From Flavobacteriaceae bacterium (GTDB lineage: Bacteria > Bacteroidota > Bacteroidia > Flavobacteriales > Flavobacteriaceae), in contig JABSPP010000136.1 in the NCBI GenBank assembly GCA_013214275.1, positions 1-5,340 of the forward strand: a stretch of 5,340 nt of DNA, given 5' to 3'. The translations under genes were made by a program, and so were the position numbers. The notes under the pieces are model-generated. The model had not been told where the DNA came from, ran no database searches, and saw nothing but the letters and a program-made list of their open reading frames with translations. Position 1 is the stretch's first letter, and each line of letters starts with the position of its first letter. Shown here in pieces: positions 1 through 5,340 of the stretch.

Positions 1-345
1 ACAGCGGACACCTCCACTTGAAGATCAATACAAACTAAATTTTATGACCTTTTAAAAAAACAGGGGATGGCTAATTTAATTTACTACCTTTCATTGCAAG
101 AAATGATTTGTAATCATGCAAACGAATGAAAAATAGAGTTAGATGAATAAATTGACATGACTTATTTCTAATCGCTCACATCTTTACGACCACAATTGCA
201 ATTATACTGCAATATTATAAATAATTAGCAATCAAAACAATAGCGCCAAGCTATAATTAATCACTTATTAGACTACACTAAAATAGTTAATCGAAAAAGC
301 TATTTTTATATAAGTTTTTATTTTGTACTTTTATTTTTTAAAAAG
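1..345. other. AT-rich non-coding region upstream of the XRE gene
   Basis: No convincing gene is seen on either strand: the reading frames are broken by frequent stops and the longest ATG-initiated ones are about a dozen codons. The first ~26 bases are clearly GC-richer than the rest; three plus-strand frames enter from the left edge and stop at 21, 36 and 55, so a gene tail is possible but none of the peptides is recognisable. The rest holds short symmetric elements: an inverted repeat at 103-117, the palindrome AATTGCAATT at 194-203, a small stem ATAGC/GCTAT at 240-254, and AAAAA-GCTA-TTTTT at 294-307. No promoter with both the Bacteroidota -33 TTG and -7 TAnnTTTG elements at proper spacing was found. 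A promoter for the downstream gene presumably lies here. Confidence 0.6.
103..117. repeat. Short inverted repeat (6-bp arms, 3-base centre)
   Basis: ATGATT (103-108) and AATCAT (112-117) are exact reverse complements around TGT. The element is flanked by a loose direct repeat, GCAAGAAATGA (96-106) and GCAAACGAATGA (118-129). It could be a protein-binding site, but in DNA this AT-rich a 6-bp arm can arise by chance, and it lies more than 200 bases from the nearest start codon. Confidence 0.35.
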
Positions 346-588
346 TTGCATTTCTTGAACAAACCCATAGATATACACATATTTAAGATTTTAGATTTGA
401 TAAGGCAGGCTCGATTAAACAAGGGTATTTCTCAATATGAAATGTCGAGCAGACTTTGTATCAGTCAAAATACATACTTTAAAATAGAAAAAGGCAAAAC
501 AAAACTAGATGTTTACAGACTTATTCAAATATCCAATATTCTTGAGTTGAATATCTGTGATTTATTTGTTAATAGTTCTTCTACTTAA
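346..588 (+). CDS. Small XRE/Cro-C1 family helix-turn-helix protein
   Basis: This 80-residue protein is essentially one Cro/C1-type helix-turn-helix domain (HTH_3/XRE superfamily), so it probably binds DNA as a transcriptional regulator in the cytoplasm. The domain runs from about residue 16 to 75: a first helix ending IRQARLNKGIS, the helix-turn-helix proper in SQYEMSSRLCISQNTYFKIE (29-48), then the family-typical KGKTKL turn and a C-terminal helix pair ending LELNICDLF. There is no ligand-binding or protease domain. The start is uncertain: TTG at 346 is used here, TTG at 355 is in frame, and no ATG precedes the domain; the A-rich AAAAG just before 346 is the only ribosome-binding hint. Its gene ends 77 bases before the LOG-family gene on the same strand, so it may be co-transcribed with or control the downstream genes, but the sequence does not prove this. 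Its target is unknown. Confidence 0.82.
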   Translation: MHFLNKPIDIHIFKILDLIRQARLNKGISQYEMSSRLCISQNTYFKIEKGKTKLDVYRLIQISNILELNICDLFVNSSST

Positions 589-639
589 AATTTTAACCCT
601 CACATTTTTTTATACATAGATTTTTGATTCTATATTTAT

Positions 640-655
640 GTTCGCTTATTTGAAC
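640..655. promoter_or_regulatory. Possible operator: GTTC/GAAC inverted repeat before the LOG gene
   Basis: GTTC (640-643) and GAAC (652-655) are reverse complements separated by eight bases, and the element ends ten bases before the ATG at 666. A small dyad placed directly after an XRE gene and before the next operon is the kind of position an XRE repressor would use. The arms are only 4 bp (5 with a G-T pair), so this is a weak suggestion and could be chance. The gap 589-665 shows no clear terminator hairpin; TAGATTT (617-623) and TATATTTA (631-638) resemble the Bacteroidota -7 element but lack a -33 TTG at the right distance. Confidence 0.2.
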
Positions 656-665
656 GGACATTCTT

Positions 666-1373
666 ATGATAAACAAAGACAGAAAAATACGCGAGAAGCT
701 GCAGCAAAAGACGTGGAATGAAATTAAGACCAATGACTCTTGGGCGATTTTTAAAATCATGTCTGAGTTTGTTGATGGGTATGAAAAGTTGAGTAAAATT
801 GGTCCGTGTGTGTCTATCTTTGGATCTGCAAGGACACTCCCTAATGAAAAATATTATCAGCTGGCTGAGGAAATTGCATTCAAATTAACGCAAAATGGAT
901 ATGGAGTGATTACGGGTGGTGGCCCCGGTATTATGGAAGCTGGTAATAAAGGGGCACACAGAGGTAAAGGTGTTTCGGTGGGGTTAAACATTGATCTTCC
1001 TTTTGAGCAACACGATAATCCGTGGATTAACAGAGACAAAAACTTAAATTTTGATTATTTCTTTGTTCGCAAAGTCATGTTTGTAAAATACTCTCAAGGG
1101 TTTATTGTGATGCCAGGGGGTTTTGGGACACTAGATGAACTTTTTGAGGCTATTACCTTGATCCAGACAGAGAAAATTGGAAGATTTCCCATCATTTTGG
1201 TAGGGTCTGAGTTTTGGGGTGGGCTTCTTGACTGGATTCAAAATACCTTATTAATACAAGGAAATATTAGCGAGGATGATCTAAAACTCTATCGTATCGT
1301 TGACTCTGCTGATGAGGCACTGGAACACTTAAATAAGTTCTATGCTAAATATCAGCTAAAACCCAATTTCTAA
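666..1373 (+). CDS. LOG family (TIGR00730-type) nucleotide phosphoribohydrolase-like protein
   Basis: The 235-residue product is a single Rossmann-fold protein of the LOG family, formerly annotated as 'putative lysine decarboxylase'. Characterised members cleave the N-glycosidic bond of (cytokinin) nucleoside 5'-monophosphates, releasing base and ribose 5-phosphate. Visible signatures in order: SIFGSAR (50-56), the nucleotide-binding TGGGPGIMEA (83-92), the RK pair (135-136), and the diagnostic PGGxGTxxE as PGGFGTLDE (150-158) with E158 as the expected catalytic glutamate. The N-terminal ~45 residues, with SWAIFKIMSEFVDGYEKL, are typical of the longer bacterial subgroup. There is no signal peptide, so it should be cytoplasmic. 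ATG 666 follows a weak CGGA about seven bases upstream. Its TAA overlaps the next ATG by one base (TAATG), implying translational coupling. The natural substrate is not deducible; a plant-hormone role should not be assumed, and general nucleotide recycling is equally possible. Confidence 0.93.
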   Translation: MINKDRKIREKLQQKTWNEIKTNDSWAIFKIMSEFVDGYEKLSKIGPCVSIFGSARTLPNEKYYQLAEEIAFKLTQNGYGVITGGGPGIMEAGNKGAHRGKGVSVGLNIDLPFEQHDNPWINRDKNLNFDYFFVRKVMFVKYSQGFIVMPGGFGTLDELFEAITLIQTEKIGRFPIILVGSEFWGGLLDWIQNTLLIQGNISEDDLKLYRIVDSADEALEHLNKFYAKYQLKPNF

Positions 1374-2701
1374 TGACATTATCTCTGCTCTACGTTAGGA
1401 GAACTGTTCTCTGTGTTGGTCTAGCATTTGTAGTGAGTAACAGTTCTGGTCAGACGCGTATTAAGACCATGATATATAACTTGTTAAATTACTCTAATAC
1501 GACTATCAGTCAACAAAAAACACCTTTTCTAAAGACCGTACTGGATGAGGTGAATCCCGATTTATTGATGGTTTGTGAGCTGATCACAGAGGTAGGTTCT
1601 AATTATATGTTCAACAACGCGATACTTCCTCACAATCCTGATTTTGAAAAAGCGGCTTTTAACATTAATCAATCGGGGGGGTCTAACCTTCAGCAACTGG
1701 TGTATTACAATACAAAAAAGTTAGTCTTAGAAACCAGTCGTGTTATTATTGCAGATACTAGAGATATCAACCATTATACATTTCGTTTAAATACAGAAAA
1801 TTCTGCAGCAAACCCTATCAAACTGGAAGTTTTCGTGACGCATTTGAAAGCTTCTAGTGAGGTTACAAACCGACAAAGGAGGTTGTCTTCTGTGGAAGAT
1901 TTTATTGCATCGTTAAATGATATTCCCTCTGATAGTCATGTGATTTTTGCTGGTGACTTTAACTTCTACACGAGCAATGAAGAAGGGTATCAAAGGTTGA
2001 TAGATCAGGGGAATCCCATAGTAATGATAGATCCCATTGATAGACCATCTGAACCTTTTCCAAGTGACTCAAGTGTATCGGATCCTTTTGAATTCTATAA
2101 CTCAAGTTCGATCTACTTTTGGAGGAATAGTTCTTTTATGGATATCCATACGCAATCTACAAGAACATCCAACTCGGGACTTATAGATGACAGCGGTTCT
2201 TCAGGGGGGCTGGATGATCGTTTTGATTTTATCATGATGTCCGAAAATTTCAATACCAGCTCAGATTTATATTACATTGATGGAAGTTACCAGTCCATTG
2301 GAAACAATGGAAACTGTTACAACTCGAATATTAACAATGAAAATTGTAACGGCACTTACAGTCAGACATTGAGAAATGCTCTAATCGAATTTAGTGATCA
2401 TTTGCCTGTTGTTATGGAGGTGGAAACTCCAGAAAACACCCTTTCTGTAGATCGCTATTCTTCAACTCTTAGAATTCGCAATTCGACTTTGGTAAAAGCG
2501 TATTTAAATCTATCAATCGGCACCCATTCAGGGATAAAAAAACTGGGGATTTATAATACTATTGGGCAGTTAATTCAGTTAATAAATATCAATGACGCTT
2601 TTGAAAATACATTCACCATTAATGTAGAGCATCTTTCCAAAGGGATTTACTATCTTTCGGCACAAAACTTAAATAAGCCCTTAAAGTTTGTAAAGATTTA
2701 A
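1373..2701 (+). CDS. Secreted endonuclease/exonuclease/phosphatase-fold nuclease with type IX sorting domain
   Basis: This 442-residue protein has an N-terminal signal peptide (hydrophobic core about 11-21, probable cleavage near SSGQ at 24-27), an EEP (DNase I-like) catalytic domain (about 28-352), and a C-terminal type A sorting domain of the type IX secretion system (about 360-442). All the usual EEP positions can be seen: N36 in MIYNLLNY, metal-binding E69, H157 in THLKA, D195 and N197 in AGDFNFY, D285 in DRFDFI and the terminal SDH (341-343). The enzyme is therefore probably active on a phosphodiester substrate; DNA or RNA is most likely, but other phosphoesters are not excluded. The C-terminal domain shows the typical LGIYNTIGQLI strand and LSKGIYYLSA ... 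LKFVKI ending, so the protein should be exported through the outer membrane and attached or released at the surface. An Asn-rich loop (about 310-330) carries C315 and C325, the only close cysteine pair, which may form a disulfide. It starts inside the LOG stop codon and ends directly against the next gene. Confidence 0.92.
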   Translation: MTLSLLYVRRTVLCVGLAFVVSNSSGQTRIKTMIYNLLNYSNTTISQQKTPFLKTVLDEVNPDLLMVCELITEVGSNYMFNNAILPHNPDFEKAAFNINQSGGSNLQQLVYYNTKKLVLETSRVIIADTRDINHYTFRLNTENSAANPIKLEVFVTHLKASSEVTNRQRRLSSVEDFIASLNDIPSDSHVIFAGDFNFYTSNEEGYQRLIDQGNPIVMIDPIDRPSEPFPSDSSVSDPFEFYNSSSIYFWRNSSFMDIHTQSTRTSNSGLIDDSGSSGGLDDRFDFIMMSENFNTSSDLYYIDGSYQSIGNNGNCYNSNINNENCNGTYSQTLRNALIEFSDHLPVVMEVETPENTLSVDRYSSTLRIRNSTLVKAYLNLSIGTHSGIKKLGIYNTIGQLIQLININDAFENTFTINVEHLSKGIYYLSAQNLNKPLKFVKI

Positions 2702-5340
2702 TTGAAAAAATCCCATTTCATAGCACTTTTTTTTGTCATTTTCTTTGCTTCTATCCACGGGCAGGAACATGCTATTTCTTTGGAAGCCCAGTTAGATCCT
2801 AAAAATGATATTTTAAGCATCAGTCAAAAAATTATTTTCGTCAATCAATCAGAGACTACACTAACAGAAGTTTACCTTCATAACTGGCCCAATGGTTATC
2901 GCAATAAAAAATCACCATTATCTAGAAGACTTATTGAGGATTATGACAAGTCACTTTATTTTGCACGTGATAAAGATCGTGGATACATTGAGATTAAAAA
3001 TCTGACTGTAAACTTTGAAGTAGTTGCATTTAAAGAACTGAGGGAAGATCAATCTGATATTTTAAAAATATTACTTAATAAGCCTCTGAAACCGGGAGAG
3101 TTCATTGAAATTAACACTTCTTATCTTTTAAAAATCCCCAATGCTAACTTCACAGGGTATGGGAAATCAAAAACGGGCTATAAGCTGAGATACTGGTATT
3201 TAATTCCTGCTGTTTTTCAAAATGGATGGAAGCTCATGAATAACTTAAATATGGATGATTTGATGACGAACGTAAGTCGGTACGAAATCAAATTACAACT
3301 TCCGAAATACTACTACTTAAACTCGAACCTTTACGAGTATAAAACTCAGAAAGATGATGCTATTGAATATTATTTAGTTGGGAGAAATAAGACAGAGGTC
3401 ATTCTAGACATCGACTTAAAAAACACCTTTATCTCTTATAAAACAAAGGATGTTAACGTTAAAACAGATCTTCACAAATCGACTGTAAACCAAGAATTGA
3501 GCAAGGATATTCTGGATAGGCAATTGTTGTTTATCAAACAATACCTGGGGGAATACCCACACAAAGAAATGCTCATTGATAGAGCTAGTGAAAGTAAAAA
3601 TCCGATTTATGGGCTTAATCAGTTACCGCAATTTATCCGTCCCTTCCCCGATGTGTTTGAGTGGGACATGACCATGTTTAAAGCCATGACTAAAAAGTAT
3701 ATCGACAACACCCTGTTGCTAGACAAACGAAATGATTATTGGCTCACCGATGGCTTACAGGTATATTTGATGATGGAATATGTCTCTATCTATTATCCTG
3801 AAATTAAACTTGTTGGTAACTTATCTAAAATTTGGGGGTTTAGAAACTTCAATTTTTCAAAACTTGACTTTAATGATAAATATCCTTTTGTATATGAATT
3901 TAGTGCGAGACAATTTCTAGACCAATCACTTACTACAAGAGCTGATTCGCTTTCTAATTTTAATCGAAAAATTGTCAATAAATACAAGGCTGGGCTGGGA
4001 CTTCGATATCTATCAGACTATATTGGAGACAGTATCATTAAACAGTCCTTTCAGGAATTTTACCTTAAAAATACTCTAAAAGCTTCCAATAGTGAGGAGT
4101 TTGGAAAAATTGTTTCCTCAAAAACAGATAAAGACCTAAACTGGTTTTTCGGAAATTATGTGAATACTGATAAAGATATAGACTATACTATTAAAAAGGC
4201 CTCAGAGAAAAACGATTCTATCTATGTTACAGTAAAAAACAAAAGGGAGGTAGTAGCTCCAGTGGCTATTTATGGTATTAAAGACCGAAAAATTAAATTC
4301 AAACAGTGGTTAGAGGGGATTGACAGCGTCAAAACAGTAGCAATTCCCAAAGGAGATTATGATCGTGTAGCTCTCAACTATGAAAATTCTTATCCAGAAT
4401 TTAACTCATTAGACAACTGGAAAAAAATAGGAAAAAATCTGATCAGTAAACCAATTCAATTAAAACTGTTGAAAGATTTAAACGATCCTTATTACCATCA
4501 GCTATTTGTGCAACCACAAATCAAATATAATTTTTACGATGGAGTTCTTCTAGGCCTAAAGATTCACAACAAACCCATCATCAACAGAAACTTTCAGTTT
4601 ACTTTTACACCACTTTATGGGACCAAGAGTAAGTCTTTGAATGGAATTTTTGGTACTCGATATGTTCAGTATTTCGAAGATTCAAAAATCTTAAGAATGA
4701 TCTATTCACTCTCTGGTAGTAATTTACATTACACACAAGACCTATCCTATAATACGTTTAACCAATCTGTTACTATGCAATTTAGACGAAAAAGTCTGAG
4801 AGATGTAGGTACGAGCTTTGTTCAAGCCCGACTGGTGAATGTAAATAGAGAATTGGAAGAGGGGATTTCAACCTCAGATTCAGATAAATACAGTATTTTC
4901 AAACTGCGGTATTTTTACAATAAACCAGATATGATTAGTGAGTTTCAATACTCGCTGGGTGCTGAAATTGGAAGTCTCTATTCAAAAACAATCGGACAGG
5001 TTCGTTTTAGGAAATTAACCGCCAAAAACAGGCAATTAGAATTTAGATTGTATGCAGGTGCCTTTCTGAGAAACAGGACTAGTTCAGATTTTTTTAGTTT
5101 TGGTCTTGATCGCGCTAACGACTATCTATTTGAGTTGAATTATCTAGGAAGATCCGAGAGTTCTGGGATCTTTAGTCAGCAATTCATCCAAGCAGAAGGT
5201 GGTTTTAAATCGGTATTGGAAGAGCGTTTTGCCAATCAATTCCTGGTCACTTTCAATACAAGCATCGGTCTCTGGCGATGGATAGAGCTATACAATGATG
5301 TTGCCTTTTTAAAGAATAAAGGCACCAGTCTTTTCTTTGG
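2702..5340 (+). CDS. M1-aminopeptidase-like envelope protein with degenerate zinc site and C-terminal beta-barrel (partial)
   Basis: The reading frame is open for 879 codons and runs off the right edge, so the C-terminus is missing. TTG 2702 is chosen because translation from it gives a complete signal peptide (MKKSHFIALFF..., likely cleaved at HG-Q, residues 19-21) and the previous stop is the codon just before; no in-frame ATG lies near. Residues about 22-250 look like the beta-rich N-terminal domain of M1 (gluzincin) peptidases, and 270-560 like the helical catalytic domain. The catalytic signature is lost: with exact HEXXH-x18-E spacing the residues are K327-A-M-T-K331 and D350 in WLTDGL, and the GxMEN site appears as GLNQL (304-308). 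No HEXXH occurs anywhere in the visible protein. From about 584 the sequence becomes a series of alternating aromatic/polar strands with a GRSESSGIFSQQ segment (816-827), suggesting an outer-membrane barrel. I recognise this as a flavobacterial family usually labelled 'metalloprotease' or 'aminopeptidase'; its function is unknown. It probably lies in the outer membrane with its M1-like part in the periplasm. Confidence 0.85.
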   Translation, partial: MKKSHFIALFFVIFFASIHGQEHAISLEAQLDPKNDILSISQKIIFVNQSETTLTEVYLHNWPNGYRNKKSPLSRRLIEDYDKSLYFARDKDRGYIEIKNLTVNFEVVAFKELREDQSDILKILLNKPLKPGEFIEINTSYLLKIPNANFTGYGKSKTGYKLRYWYLIPAVFQNGWKLMNNLNMDDLMTNVSRYEIKLQLPKYYYLNSNLYEYKTQKDDAIEYYLVGRNKTEVILDIDLKNTFISYKTKDVNVKTDLHKSTVNQELSKDILDRQLLFIKQYLGEYPHKEMLIDRASESKNPIYGLNQLPQFIRPFPDVFEWDMTMFKAMTKKYIDNTLLLDKRNDYWLTDGLQVYLMMEYVSIYYPEIKLVGNLSKIWGFRNFNFSKLDFNDKYPFVYEFSARQFLDQSLTTRADSLSNFNRKIVNKYKAGLGLRYLSDYIGDSIIKQSFQEFYLKNTLKASNSEEFGKIVSSKTDKDLNWFFGNYVNTDKDIDYTIKKASEKNDSIYVTVKNKREVVAPVAIYGIKDRKIKFKQWLEGIDSVKTVAIPKGDYDRVALNYENSYPEFNSLDNWKKIGKNLISKPIQLKLLKDLNDPYYHQLFVQPQIKYNFYDGVLLGLKIHNKPIINRNFQFTFTPLYGTKSKSLNGIFGTRYVQYFEDSKILRMIYSLSGSNLHYTQDLSYNTFNQSVTMQFRRKSLRDVGTSFVQARLVNVNRELEEGISTSDSDKYSIFKLRYFYNKPDMISEFQYSLGAEIGSLYSKTIGQVRFRKLTAKNRQLEFRLYAGAFLRNRTSSDFFSFGLDRANDYLFELNYLGRSESSGIFSQQFIQAEGGFKSVLEERFANQFLVTFNTSIGLWRWIELYNDVAFLKNKGTSLFF

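Noticed and set aside
2..55. Partial coding region ending at TAA 53-55
   Set aside because: Only 17 codons are visible, the peptide matches no family I know, and other frames are equally open at the edge.
152..157. TTGACA as a sigma-70 type -35 box
   Set aside because: No TATAAT-like box lies 16-18 bases downstream, Bacteroidota use different promoter elements, and no TAnnTTTG follows at suitable distance.
294..307. AAAAA-GCTA-TTTTT as a rho-independent terminator
   Set aside because: The stem is only five A-T pairs with no GC content; it is unlikely to terminate transcription and is expected by chance in this AT-rich DNA.
319..338. TATTTTG and TACTTTTA as the Bacteroidota -7 promoter element for the XRE gene
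   Set aside because: Each misses the TAnnTTTG consensus by at least one position and neither has a TTG about 19-21 bases upstream.
857..1039. Minus-strand open frame of 60 codons
   Set aside because: It lies wholly inside the LOG-family gene, covers the strongly conserved GGGPG region on the opposite strand, and its translation shows no recognisable domain.
2727..2734. T8 tract in the signal peptide of the large protein as a slippage switch
   Set aside because: Runs of this length are common in AT-rich genomes and it encodes ordinary hydrophobic signal-peptide residues; nothing else points to programmed slippage.
3793..3987. Minus-strand open frame of 64 codons
   Set aside because: It is contained within the large M1-like coding region, which has a continuous, recognisable protein on the other strand.

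Overview
The window is AT-rich and reads as a member of the Bacteroidota, most likely a marine-type flavobacterium. The strongest reasons are a secreted nuclease with a C-terminal domain like those used by the type IX secretion system, a large secreted protein whose wording matches a family I know from flavobacterial genomes, signal peptides ending in Gly-Gln, and weak or absent Shine-Dalgarno sequences.

Layout, all on the + strand. Bases 1-345 hold no convincing gene; they are very AT-rich with several short inverted repeats, and the first ~26 bases are GC-richer and could be the tail of something that begins outside. Bases 346-588 encode a small XRE/Cro-type DNA-binding protein, probably starting at TTG. 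After a 77-base gap, three tightly packed genes follow: a LOG-family (TIGR00730-type) nucleotide phosphoribohydrolase-like protein (666-1373), a secreted endonuclease/exonuclease/phosphatase-fold nuclease (1373-2701), and a large envelope protein with an M1-aminopeptidase-like N-terminal half and a probable outer-membrane beta-barrel C-terminal half (2702 to beyond the window). The first junction is a one-base TAATG overlap. At the second, the stop codon is followed directly by a TTG start in the same reading frame. These three are very likely one transcript.

The most notable observation is that the third protein keeps the M1/gluzincin framework, including the exact spacing of the HEXXH-x18-E zinc site and a WLxDGL segment, but every zinc ligand and the catalytic glutamate are changed (K327-A-M-T-K331 ... 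D350). It looks like a catalytically dead peptidase attached to a barrel. A possible shared theme, offered only as inference, is handling of nucleic acid: an extracellular nuclease releases nucleotides, an envelope protein sits at the outer membrane, and a cytoplasmic enzyme cleaves nucleoside monophosphates. I see no defence island, CRISPR array, RNA gene or intact mobile element, and no clear evidence for an undescribed system beyond this operon.
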